64,000 bases of DNA from Polytrichum commune. Taxonomy: Eukaryota; Streptophyta; Polytrichopsida; Polytrichales; Polytrichaceae. The stretch's first letter is position 1. Every line of letters begins with the position of its first letter. The position numbers and the translations under genes are program-made. The notes below the pieces were generated by a model. The model made no database searches, had not been told where the DNA came from, and saw nothing but the letters and a program-made list of their open reading frames with translations. The DNA lies in assembly GCA_950295325.1 (NCBI GenBank), contig OX485808.1, positions 16,698,527 through 16,762,526 on the forward strand. The letters are read 5' to 3'. Positions 44,635-56,685 of the stretch are shown in pieces.

Positions 44635-45860
44635 AGGATTAAAACTTAGCAAAACCTTGCTCTCTTTGATTAGCTGACAGGAACCGCATGATTGTTGTTG
44701 GCCGGAGTACATAGATAGCTACAGAAACTAAAAAAGCTTCTGAAAAGGAAGAAATCGCTTCAAAAGATAGTATTGCTTAGGTGACCTCAGATCAACCCCC
44801 ACTCAGATTAGATTCACAATAACTCAAAAATCTCTGAAAGTTTAGCTTAATCCCTGTTATCAACAATACGCATATATGAGTCCGATATGCCCAAAAGCAA
44901 CCCTCTGATAGATCAGACCTTACCTTAGTTCATGCTTCAAAAAATCGGGAGTTTAGCTTAACCCCTGTTCCTCACAAAAAACCCAGATTAGATCACAACC
45001 TTAGCTCAAAAATTTCATACAGACTAGCTTAATTTCTTGCTACCAGAGTTGTTAGGTGACTTTAGCTAATCTCTGTTTCGATCAGATCTAACTAGTGATT
45101 GAAGATTAGCTCAAAACCTCGACAATTTAACGAACCTAGTACAAATAATCCAGCAAATAGAGATTTGTTAGCATAACGTCTCTTCTTGATAAAACGTACT
45201 CAGATTTGTGAGGTGACTCCTGCCGAATCAATTCTTACCAGGACTTAGGACTAAAACTTAATAAAACCTTGCTCTTCCTATTAGTTGACAGAAACCACAT
45301 GATTGTTGTTGGCCGAAATAACTACACAGCTACATAAAAGGAAGAAATCGCTTCAAAAGATAGTATCGATAAGGAGACCTCAGATCAACCCGTGATTAGA
45401 TCAGATCCACTCTAACCTCTAAAGTCTCTGAAATATTAGTATCATCCCTGTTACCAACAATACGTGTGCCCAAAACCAATCCTAGATTAGTTTACAACCT
45501 TAGCTCAAAAAAATTCTTACAAACTTGCTTGATATCGGCTTCTAGAATTGTTTGGTGACCTTAGTTCAAACCTTAACTTCGATCAGTACTCACTAGCTGC
45601 TTGAATATTAGCTAAATCTACGATTTCAGCAATCTAACGAATCTAGAAGAGACAATCCAACAACTAGAGACTTAATCAACTTTAATCCCTGTTAACAGAA
45701 CTTCTGTTATCAACAATAAAGGTGTCCATATTCGTGAAGTGACCCCTGCTGGATTAGCCTAATCCCTGCTTCCGATAAACTAACGAATCTGTGACTGTTA
45801 AGGGATTTCAGATTAGAGCTGAGGAGCTGTTAAGTTAAGTAGAGCTACGGAGCTGCCTGC
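44635..45860 (+). repeat. Two 612-bp tandem monomers in LINE B leader
   Basis: Unit 1 starts AGGATTAAAACTTAGCAAAACC near 44635 and unit 2 AGGACTAAAACTTAATAAAACC near 45247. Matching landmarks run through both (CATGATTGTTGTTGGCCG, AAGGAAGAAATCGCTTCAAA). They are unlike the monomers of A and C. Confidence 0.85.
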
Positions 45861-45878
45861 CACCTCCTTCGCTACCAG

Positions 45879-46434
45879 GTAAGACTTCTCAGCCCTCCTC
45901 TTAAGCACACAATTAGACACTTAGAGCACACACTTAATTAACAAACAAACTCTCTTGATTTCATAGTTGACACACACATAGGCACTTAGAAGCACACACA
46001 TAAGACTAGTTAAGCACACAACACTTGTAATTTATTAGAAGTAGTAGTAGTTGCACCTAGTAATAGGCACATAGAATTGTTAGTTATTGTTAGGTTAGAT
46101 TAAAAATGAAGGTTGCAACCGCATCATGCCTTGTTCTCATGTGGTTGCTCATTACCACACTATATTGGAACAACTCTCACAGCGTCCTCTCTCACACTCT
46201 ATGGAAATGTTATGCACAAGCATGTTTTACTGCTATAGCTACATTTAAAGGAACATCTAACGGAATTGCATGGTATTTTGTAAATGATAGTAAGCAACAC
46301 ACACACATAAATAATAACATCTTCCTAATACCCCCCCTACAAAGCCCACTTATTTATAAGTGGAAAGGGAATGGGTTGAGGAGCAAAGAAAATGTATCGA
46401 AAACATGCAATAACAACATACTTTACTTTTGCAG
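45879..46434 (+). other. Possible intron in LINE B leader
   Basis: Donor CAG|GTAAGA at 45879 and acceptor TTACTTTTGCAG at 46434, the latter one base before the ATG (46436) where ORF1 homology begins. Upstream ATG 46106 would be removed by splicing. Sequence signals only; not demonstrated. Confidence 0.4.
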
Positions 46435-46435
46435 A

Positions 46436-48049
46436 ATGACATATGCTCGTAGTCTTGAAAAGTCATTGGATGGGGTAAAAGATATGGAAGTAACTCAAAC
46501 AAAAAAGAGGACATCAAGTAATGCATGCCTAACTATTGTTGATAAAACTAAAAATCGGTCTAGCACACAAGGAAAATCCCTTCCGTTGTGGCTTGGATTC
46601 AAAGCAATGAATGCTTTGAATGCAAGCAACAAACTAGCAAAAGAAAACCATAAGAGTGTTAGTGAGCTAGTCAAAATGGGCATGTATGAAGGAGAAGCAC
46701 TAGAATGCCAGGATATTGTTGTCTCATACCCGTATGTACCTCAAGAATTATGGCCTAGTATGAACAACCTAGGTAAACAAAACTATCATCACACACAAAT
46801 TCCTTCAGAGATAGAAACTTGTGATGGCTTTGCAATGGATTACCACGTAGCTTTATTCTTTGAGTTAGATGAGATGATTATTCCCAAAGAAGAAGCACTT
46901 ATAAGCATCACCAAGAGGATGAATGAAATGAGAATCCCTCTAGGTGATGATATAAGTGACCCAATTGCTATAATGTGCACACATGGAGGCAAGCAATGGT
47001 CGGGACAAGCTAAAATACATTTAAAAAATATACAAGAAGACGGTATTCCCATGCTTCAAGGACTTAGGCCATTTATTATCCGGCTCCCGGATAATAAATT
47101 GCACAGGGGTAAAATTTGTAAGTCTTACGACACCATTGCCTCAAGCGAGATGTTATCAGTCAAAATTACCACTGATAGCATCAAAGATGAGACATGGTAC
47201 AAAGTATTTGATGAAGTGGTAAATGAAGGATTTCATAGAGGGCACAATTTTGAAATTATCCATGTGCGAAAAGGGGAAAGTCACAACTTTGCTTGGATCG
47301 TTGCAACTAGCCCGGAACAAGTAGAAAATATAAGAAAGAACAAAATAACATTCGGGCATGAAAGCATTGATGTTACGATAGGAAAACCCTCGGGCGACGA
47401 CTTAGCTAAAAAGAATGCACTCATCCTCATTGCAAAAAATTTAAATATATTAAAACCTAAAGAGGTCATTGAAACCGAAATAAGGGCACGCATGGGTGAG
47501 AAAAACGTCTTAAACATCTTCTTCAAAACGGATGACAAAGGCAAACTCACCGGTGTATACAATGTGCAATGCTTAAGTATGGCGGTCTATAAATTTTTTG
47601 TAAAAAAGAATCATAAAATATGTAATAAATATGTCGAATTTGCTCCTCACCCAAAAAGCTTAGATGGAATATCTAAACCTTCGGGAGAGGAGCTTATACG
47701 ACTAGGCTTTAACAATATGAACACCGCCTTAGCAAACACCGTAGAAGCCATGGAAAATGCCCCATCCAATGGACTAAGAAAGAAAGACATACACCAAATG
47801 GTTGAGGAAGCTGTGGCCAAAGGGACCGCTATAGTGAGAGATGAGATGCAAACCATGGAGACTCGCTTAACAAGCCAAACGAAAAACTTTGCAACATACG
47901 CGGCAGAAAAGGCAGCTAGGGCACTCAAAAAAGAGATGGCCACACTCCGACAAGCCCTCACCAAAACCATGGCAGCCTTGGACTCCTCAGAAATGCTCGA
48001 CAAAGAATATTCATCAAGCGACAAAGAAGATTTAATGGCGATAAACTAA
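46436..48049 (+). CDS. LINE B ORF1: RNA-binding coiled-coil protein
   Basis: 537 codons from MTYARSLEKS to a stop at 48049, fully open. Family landmarks shared with A and C are LWLGFKAM, SYPYVPQ, QIPSEIET, RIPLG...DPIAIMC, LQGLRPFI, GKICKSYD, RGHNFEI, an RRM-like part (ILIAKNLNILKP, then VYNVQCLS), FAPHPKSLDG and a C-terminal Ala/Lys/Glu-rich coiled-coil candidate (about residues 440-520). It differs strongly from A in sequence but keeps the order. Expected role: binding of element RNA. The ATG choice rests on where homology starts and on the acceptor site just before it; an in-frame ATG at 46106 would add 110 residues. Confidence 0.8.
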   Translation: MTYARSLEKSLDGVKDMEVTQTKKRTSSNACLTIVDKTKNRSSTQGKSLPLWLGFKAMNALNASNKLAKENHKSVSELVKMGMYEGEALECQDIVVSYPYVPQELWPSMNNLGKQNYHHTQIPSEIETCDGFAMDYHVALFFELDEMIIPKEEALISITKRMNEMRIPLGDDISDPIAIMCTHGGKQWSGQAKIHLKNIQEDGIPMLQGLRPFIIRLPDNKLHRGKICKSYDTIASSEMLSVKITTDSIKDETWYKVFDEVVNEGFHRGHNFEIIHVRKGESHNFAWIVATSPEQVENIRKNKITFGHESIDVTIGKPSGDDLAKKNALILIAKNLNILKPKEVIETEIRARMGEKNVLNIFFKTDDKGKLTGVYNVQCLSMAVYKFFVKKNHKICNKYVEFAPHPKSLDGISKPSGEELIRLGFNNMNTALANTVEAMENAPSNGLRKKDIHQMVEEAVAKGTAIVRDEMQTMETRLTSQTKNFATYAAEKAARALKKEMATLRQALTKTMAALDSSEMLDKEYSSSDKEDLMAIN

Positions 48050-49036
48050 ATAAGCTCACCACTTCAATACCAAAAAGATACCAACAAAAATCAAATAAAA
48101 AGGTATTTATAAATACCCCCCTCAAACAAGAAACACTTATCAAAAAATCCAAAAATAGAAACAAAACTAATCATACACATAAATATATAAAACCAATACA
48201 TATCACAACACATAAAATACTTACCCCTAACCTTATTAAACTATTTATCTCAACTCTTGAACAAAACCCCTTAAAACTATATACCAAAACAACTATATAC
48301 CAAACCGAATACTAAATCAAATACCAAAATCCAACCAAACAACAAATCAAATACCAAACCAAATACCTACATCTTTTCAAATACCAACACCAAATAAAAT
48401 ACCAAATAAAACACCAAAACCAAACCAAATACCAAATCAAATACCTTCTCCAAATCAAATACAAAACCAAGTACCAACACCAAAACAAACACCGAAACAT
48501 ATACCAAACTAAATACCAAACCCAATACCAATATCTAAACCAATACCCAACCAGATATCAATACAACCACCAACACCCACAACTATACCAGCATCAAAAC
48601 CACCACCAACACCCAAACCTCCACCAAAACCATCACCAAAACCAATATAAAAAACAACACCAAACCCAAAACCCAAAACTAACAACAAAACTCCCTGTGA
48701 CATACAACTACCACCCAATATTACCTAACTTATTTTTTACAAGCAAATACACACTTATACAAAATCACAAAATAGCCGACTCAAAAATTAAACAATACCA
48801 CAAACACTACTTCATCAACAACAACGCTATAATAAAATATTACACAATAATACTAAATACCATACAAAAAATACACATAAACACAATATTCAATAATACT
48901 CCAACTAAAACAAAAACCAAAACCAAATCACTTACCAAACACGTCAAAAGTAATAACCAAACAAACAACACAACCAGTAATAAACCTACAAAATACCACC
49001 AACAAGTGCCTTATACACCTGGGAAAGGCGGATAAA
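48050..49036 (+). repeat. LINE B A/C-rich spacer
   Basis: About 1 kb nearly devoid of G, built of ACCAAATCAAATACCAAA-type words with 12-18-bp loose periodicity. It is shorter than the 2.8-kb spacer of A and has only one module box, the one starting ORF2. A VPYTPGKGG-coding patch ends at 49035, just before the ORF2 module. Confidence 0.7.
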
Positions 49037-52000
49037 ACGGCCTCGGCCTCCCGGCCTCGCCACAAAACTAAAAACAAATACCAATTCACAAACATCTGGA
49101 CACCCAACACAATAACAAATAACGAACCTAAAAGCAACACAAGTACACACTTTCCAACTTTCCAACTAGCAAACATAATACCCGCCTTACCTAACCTATT
49201 TACTACAACTAAGTTCATACTCAATAAATATCAAAAAATACATAAGAAAAAACCAAAATTACTTCAACTCCACGGATACTACTTCATCAATAAATTAACA
49301 TTATTACAATGCGGAGGAGATATAGAACCTAACCCCGGACCAATGCCTGATATCCTACGCACACACCCTGCTACACATAAAATGAGACCCAAAACATATT
49401 TTATCCCAAACACAATAAAATTACAACCAGAGTACCAACACATAGCAAACACGTTCGCTCCCATACTAAAACGGAATCACCCACTACATCACCAAACAAC
49501 CATCATATATCCACACCTACATCAATACATCCTAACACAAAGTCATTCCCAATCAACTCATATACTATATACTTTAGTCATTACAATAAACCCCTTAATA
49601 GACACATGTAACAACATATTAGCCCAACCCCGCATGTACCACTTTAACGACATATGGACCAACACACTAATCATTAGACTGGCCAACCTTAACAACCCTC
49701 CCGAGTGACACATTCTAACACAACACCCATACACAACATTTGTTGAAAATAACCAAGATATAATACACCCCAAAAATTCTATACATACCGAATTATATAA
49801 ATTTATACACAACCAAGAGACTCCACCTACACTAACCACACTCCAAAGGAAATTCTTCTTTCTCCCTGTAAAACTGATTACCGAGTCACTCCGGTGCTTA
49901 GAAAACATAGATGAATACTCACATCCACCTCCACTTCCAAACATCCCCACACCAGCCCCAAGAACAATTACAAACTCTAACCACGAAACAAATATAATAA
50001 CATGGAATGCCTCGTCACTTAAAACAGCCTTACCAAACCTACAAAGCTTAATAAACCATTCCTTTAGCAACATAGCGATTATAAATATCCAAGAAACCAA
50101 ACTCACAGCAACTAAATCCACTAAATACATTCAAAATCAATTCCCTGAATACAAGCTCATTTTTAACAACACACACGCCCTCACAAGATGCATATAACAA
50201 AGAATGCCTTACACCCCCGGTAGAGGTGGTCTTCTCACACTTATTCATAACAAATACGCATTTTCTGGAAATGTTATCAAGATACCCACACCAGCAAATA
50301 TCTCCCCTTATCTACAAATAATAAAAATACACAACAATCCACTCCTGCCATGGATAATCATACATATGTATATGCCCACACACGTAGATGACACCCACCT
50401 CATTCCCTACCTCAAACCACAATCACCAACCAAATAACTGCGCACCCAAACCACACGCACATTTTATGTAGATATTTTAATAAAGATATTGCACTTACCG
50501 GAGGACAAAATAACAACAATCACACGGTACCACAAGAGGACGACATCCAATGGAAAAACTTCACTACAACCCTAAATCTAGAATATATTCCAACAAACAC
50601 TAACTTTTCAAGACAAGGAGGTTATAATTACACGTCAACCAGCCTTATAGACGGTTTCTATATCAACTCACCAGATAACAACAGATTCGCCTTTACAACA
50701 ATCACAAACATAAATCTAAACTCAGACCACTATCCAGTCACCTTACACATACCCCAAAACTTACTTATTGCTAGACCACCACCCCCCGCAAATATTACAC
50801 CAACTAGAATACTAAATCCAATCCCGCCGGAAAACTTAGAGAAATTTAATATAGAATTTTTTGAAGCAAATACCACGCAAGTAAACGAACTAACCATCCT
50901 ACTAGAAAATCACAACAACCTCACCCCTGATCAATGGCAAGAAGCTTGTACAGCATTAGACAACATTGTAGAAAAAATTTCAGTTATCATTGAAAAAACC
51001 TGCAAAGCAGCCCCAATACCAACCCTTACAAATAGAACAGCTCAGCAAGGTGGCTTCCTACCACGAAAACTATCCAAAGAATGGAAACGACACCTCGACA
51101 CATACCATCTTATTAGAAAAACAATATATATTGCAAGAAACAACCCACACTGGCAAACTCATCCCATTTTAAATGAAATCCGTAACCACCAACATGTGCA
51201 AATTCCACATCCACCTACAACAACCACTCTCCCAAATGAATGGATTGACACCATAGCCGCTATCGCAAAAACCTCCAATAAAGAAGCCAGAAAAATCACC
51301 ACAAAATACACCAAACAATGTATTCTAAAAGCCGTATCAAAATACCGCCAAATGTATGAAAAAAGTCCCAAAAAGATAAATAGGAAAGTCTTTAAGCACT
51401 CCGAAACCTCACCCCTCGACTCCATCACGGATAGACAAAATAACATATTAACCAATCCTGAAGATATTGCAAAAGAAATATACATTCAACAATCCATCAG
51501 TTATCGGCCAACAGTATCCACATGCTACTACCATAACATTCACCCACCACATTGCACATGTGGCGTTAGGCAATATCCATGGCATGACTTAGAAGAATTC
51601 ACGATTAAACAACGGAGAGAACCCCAAATCCCCCTACACACATACTTTGACCAAGAAACATACGACTTCTGCCTCAAAAACCTAGGAAATAATAAAGCCC
51701 CAGGACCAGACAAAATTCCTAATTCAATCATAAAGAATATGCCTCCACGTTTCCACAAGCTACTCTTTCTATTCTTTAAACACTGCTACAAACAAAAACA
51801 AATCCCCGCATCCTGGAAAACTAGTTTAACGGTTTTACTATACAAGAAAGGTGATCCATCACTACTTACTTACCATAGACCTATTGCACTAGCTAACACC
51901 ATATACAAATTATACATAAGCACATTAACCTCTATTCTCTCAGCTTATGGTGAAAGACACCAAATACTGCATGATAGCCAAGAAGGATTCAGAGCAGAAC

Positions 52001-55000
52001 GAGGAACATCTAGACAACTTCAACTCCTCATTGCAGCATTAGAAGACGCAAGATTTACGAACCAAAATATATATATCCTCTACATTGATTTCAAAAACGC
52101 TTTCGGTTCCATTGATCATGCAAGACTCTTAGCCATAATGAAAGACCTTGGATACCCAATAGATGCAATAAATCTTATCGGAAATATATACATACAATCC
52201 ACTACTATATATCTTGGAGAATACTTCGGCAAAACCCTACCCATCCCCATTCAAAGAGGTACAATACAAGGAGATACTCTCAGCCCTTACTTATTTTTAA
52301 TATTTTTAGAACCCCTCCTTAGATGGTTACAACAAGGTGACAATGGATATACCTTTGGAACTTCCAAAATTAAAATCACATCCGCAACATATGCCGATGA
52401 TCTAGCAGCGATTGCCAACAAATTAAAATCATTACAAACACAACTAAACAAATTAGACAAATTCTACGAATGGGCGGGAATGGACCTTGGAATACCCAAG
52501 TGTGCAGTGACCGGATGCCCTAACAAATCTAAAATGAACCCCATAACATTCAAAGCCCTGATTCAATCCACTAATATAAACTATAGAAACCAACCATTAC
52601 CAGTCCTAGATCAACACGAACCATATACCTATCTGGGAATCAACCTCGCACCATCTCTTAAATGGAAAACACAAATTAATACCACTACAGCTAAAGTTAT
52701 TAAACAATGCCAAACCCTTGTAGCATGCCCAGCCAACTTGAAACAAAAAATCAACATGGCAGATACAGTCATACGTGCTGGTATAGCCTACAGCTTTTAC
52801 GCAGTACCATACTCTATTCCGGCTATCAAAAAACTCGATAAGAAGATTATAGCACTTCATAAAACAATATGCGGATTACCAAAAAACACATCTAATATCG
52901 CTACACAACTCCCGCACGATCTATTCGGAATTGAAGCATTCTCTCTACAAAATGCCTACTTGCGTTGTATCGGAGAACAACTACAAAATGCCCTCAATGA
53001 CAAAGGTAGACTCGGTAAAATCTATCATGGCTTAACACAATTTATACTTGCAAAATTTGGAGGTTCCAAAGAAATAACCCGCATTAAATACCATCATTGT
53101 ATTATATCACCTATCACTAGAACGCTATTCCTACTTAAACATGAAGCCGGAGTCCACCTAAAAAATACAATAAATAGCTTCTTATTAAACCCATTCACAT
53201 TTGAAACCGCATGGTTGAAAGAAGCTCAAAACCTACAGGGCCTAAACCCCAACACTTCACTTAAATTATTACAAAAACTTCTATTGCACAATATAATAAA
53301 ATTAGAACAAATAATCATGCCCAATGGCACAACCTTAATGAACCCAGACGACTTTAAAATATACCACTCCAATCCTACAAAACTCATCAAGAGTGCATTA
53401 AACATTGCGAATCAACTATTTTGCCATCCTTCCTGCCACCAAGAATGCCACCTACCATGCCCACACCATTAACCCCCACGAACCTTAAAGAATAATTACA
53501 CAATAATAAATCATACCATCCTCCCCCAACACCCAACCCCCCCTATACACCCCCCAAACCCCCCTATCCCCCACCTACCCCCGCCTCCCAACAATATGCT
53601 TAACAACCCCCGTCAATTTCCTATACACACAATACTAGATCACAAACAACGACAACTCATAGATTCTAACGGGATTACAAGAAATGACACATCATACCTA
53701 TGCCAATGGACTACAACAAATAATACCAAATACAACAAATGGCGCACCCAAAGAGATTTATTTCCCTATTGTGATGCCTATACTAGTTGTCACAACACCG
53801 AACTACTTACCCAATATTATACGAAAAGGCAACACAAACACTTCACAAATATCGTCAACGCATACTTCTCCACGGAACAACTAAGAGATACTAGATACGT
53901 TATCCCTGCCACAATAATTCCATTAGCACATATCTCCATTAATGAATGCAACCCAGAGAGTGACATCGAAACAAATACTAACACTATCCAAACACAATTA
54001 GACGTCGCTCACATATATGAAGACAACGGCCGGCACCTCATTACCATCCCAAAAACTAGACTACTGTGGCTATGGAAACAATACCATCAAGCTAAAGATA
54101 CCCCACATAGTCTAGAACCACCTATCCAATCATTTGAAACTAAAATCGTGTGGCTATATCAAAGGTATAAATACCGTATTCCTAAAAATGACCCACTTAA
54201 ACGTGCCCAATATACTATACCAACTCCAATACTAGATTTCCTAATAACAACATTTAATATCAACCATTCAAACTTCTCATCCCCAATTATTTGTTCCACA
54301 CAATTCACCCAATTCCACTCACCATTCTCTAGGGATAGAATATTTGGATCCCTAGGAAAAGCATTTGACCAAAAATGGAAGGGAATTGGTTACGCCCACC
54401 CCCATAACGCAACAGACTTACAACAAGCCATCCATTGGGCCCGCATTGCGGCCAAAAACGACCCAAATACAATCACTATACTTATCTCAAAAGATATGGA
54501 TTGGTACCATAACTTTAACCCATACACTGGCCCATTCTTAGACACACACATCATTGCCCACTTTGCAGCAGACACCATCATATACGAAGAACCCACAATT
54601 CCCCCTGAACTCAATATCACGAGAAAAGAATTATCAACACTACGAATATTTTGTATCCACCACCAAAACAATCATATCGGTACCTACGAACAAATGAATC
54701 AACTCACCAACATAGCAAATAACCTCCAAATATTACAAATTCACACACAAATTGCACAAACCACCCCCTTAAATACCGCCGTTAATTCTAGCAAAAAATG
54801 GGCTAAATCTAATTATCCAAACACACCCAATAATAATAACATACTTATTCCACAATTCCCTAATTACCAAACCAACTTACCATTAAAATTCCATCCATAA
54901 TTCAGCTACTATACAGACGGTTCTTTTATGAAACCCAAAGAAATTAACCCTGGAGTATGGAGAAGAGAAAGAGCTGGATATGGAATCTATAGCCCGAAGG

Positions 55001-56368
55001 GCCTTAACATCTCCAAAAGACTACATGGACTCCAAAACATACTACGAGCAGAAATGATAGCCATACATGAAACACTAACAATCATTAATACACTATATCC
55101 AAACGAACCCGCATACATATTTACCAACAGTCTCAATGTATTATACTTACTCAATACACAAATTAAACACCCCACACTTCACAATAGCCACCCTGACCAA
55201 ATCACCCTCGCCACCATGGTACAACTACTTCAAAACCGAATACAACCAATCACACTATACAAAGTCAGAGCACACATCAACATTAACGGCAACGAACAAG
55301 CAGACAAATTGGCAAAAGAAGGGCTAGAACTAGAGCACAAAATTGCCATTCACCCATATGAACATGCCCATGCCACCCCATACTACTACCAAAAGGACGT
55401 TTGGGCCTCAATGACGGACGTTCCTGATAAAGGCCCCGTTAGATTCCTAGAAAAACAAATTATTAAATACGATAGGGAAAACAACTTGGAAAGCATGGCC
55501 ACACAAACCCCCAACACTTACAAATGGACAGGAAATGCAGATATAGACAAAGAACTTTCTAACGAATTCTGGGAAAACCCGGAAATCACGGATAAACAAA
55601 AATCATGCCTCATCAAATTCCGAACAGGAACCTATATGGGCAATGCTCGAAAACAATTGTTCTTCGGTAGACAATCATATCCCTCTATTACATGCCCCAT
55701 TTGCAACTCATACGAACCGGACACGTGGTTACATGTACTACTTATGTGTAAACAACAACATATACATTCACTTCACGTCAAAAGACACAACAAAGCTGTA
55801 TGGGAAATTAGGAAATTACTAATCTCATCTGAAAAATCTCGATGTTATATTCTCATGAACGCTGGCACCTTCAATAATACATCCCAGGAAAACACCGTTC
55901 CCAATTGGCTACTCCCTTGCACATGCGGTACACAAAGATGTCATTGTAACTCCAGAGTTAGACCTGACATCCTTTGTGTTAGAGGATTACCGTACCAACA
56001 TGACCCCCCCCACAGACATGGACCCCAACCTCACCATACAATTCATCGAATTCGCATACTGTAATGATAGATTCTCTCCAGAAACACTCGAAGCAAAAAA
56101 TAACAAATATAAACCATTAATTGATAGTATCGTTGCTAGAGGATGGAAAGTTGATCCCCTTATTATAATCACCGCAGGCACTAGAGCCACTACACACATT
56201 CCTTCAATGAAATCACTCGAAAATAAATTTAAAATACCTATGCCTATCATTAAAAATACTTTTAAAAACATCAATACTATCGCTATTAAGTATGCCATGT
56301 CTATCCTCCTACACAAAAGAAGAATAGAAAACCACCAACCCCTGCCCCAAACACTAGACCCCCCATAG
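49037..56368 (+). pseudogene. LINE B ORF2: 2A-like - endonuclease - RT - RNase H - finger polyprotein (damaged)
   Basis: Same order and almost the same length as in A (7,332 against 7,326 bases). Damage seen: start codon ATG changed to ACG (49037); TGA at about 49706-49708 (Arg in A); one-base frameshift near 50415; endonuclease GDFN changed to RYFN near 50475; stop at 53470-53472; TAA at about 54898-54900 (Gln in A); RNase H TDS changed to TNS near 55123; frameshift in a C run near 56005. RT is intact over a long stretch (51196-53472), with KAPGPDKIP, DFKNAFGS, GDTLSPYLF and YADD. The RNase H GNEQADKL Asp and the CPIC...H...C finger are present. This copy cannot encode an active protein. Confidence 0.88.
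49319..49342 (+). other. 2A-like motif in LINE B ORF2
   Basis: Codes DIEPNPGP after a LTLLQCGG segment. It keeps D-I-E-x-N-P-G-P, the x position being Pro here instead of Leu in A. It lies at codons 95-102 of ORF2, close to codons 93-100 in A, and is again followed by MPDILRTHP. Confidence 0.8.
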
Positions 56369-56645
56369 ATAAAGCCATAAAACTTTAGTAACTAAGCCAC
56401 TCTACTCCATCCACTAACAAATGCACTAGCGACTTGGCGACCCAAACCATACTAACAATCCCCCCTAAAAACTAACCATTTTGGTTCTTGTTACTAGTAA
56501 CTGGTGACTATAGTGTCTACTCACGAAAGGGAGTAGTAGATCTTTACCTCCATACCTTTGTGCTGTGGGCATCGGATTGGAGGAGGATCGAACAGACACT
56601 TCATTCACGTCGGTCTCCTCCGGAGACCGAAGTTTTTCTTCTTCT
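56369..56645 (+). promoter_or_regulatory. LINE B 3' UTR with two hairpins
   Basis: Hairpin 1 at 56517-56536 (CTACTC / GAGTAG) and terminal hairpin at 56611-56629 (CGGTCTCC, loop TCC, GGAGACCG), then GAAGTTTTTC and TTC repeats. Outside these blocks the UTR differs from A. Confidence 0.7.
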
Positions 56646-56658
56646 TCTTTCGGAAGCT
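56646..56658. repeat. Target site duplication of LINE B (3' side)
   Basis: TCTTTCGGAAGCT, identical to 43905-43917. The TTC-rich tail makes the exact 5' base of this copy uncertain by one or two positions. Confidence 0.88.
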
Positions 56659-56685
56659 TCATGGTGGGCGAAACAACTCCTACAC

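Larger units (their letters stand above)
43918..46435 (+). promoter_or_regulatory. LINE B 5' leader
   Basis: Contains a TATAAAA at about 44099, imperfect 60-70-bp repeats (44150-44560; AGATCTACTACGAGGAG-like), two 612-bp monomers and an intron-like segment (45879-46434). A frame open from ATG 46106 joins ORF1 in phase, but conservation with A and C starts only near 46436, so I treat 46106-46435 as leader. Confidence 0.55.
43918..56645 (+). mobile_element. LINE B: full-length 12.7-kb diverged 2A-LINE
   Basis: Plus-strand element between 13-bp target duplications. It holds a 5' leader with two 612-bp monomers, ORF1 (46436-48049, open), an A/C-rich spacer with one ORF2 module, ORF2 (49037-56368, damaged) and a 3' UTR with both hairpins. 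Its tail after the last hairpin is TTC-rich and grades into the target site. ORF1 is much diverged from A and C, whereas ORF2 is similar, so B belongs to another subfamily. It landed about 0.7 kb upstream of the SDR copy 2 start codon (ancestral distance, MITE removed). Confidence 0.9.
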
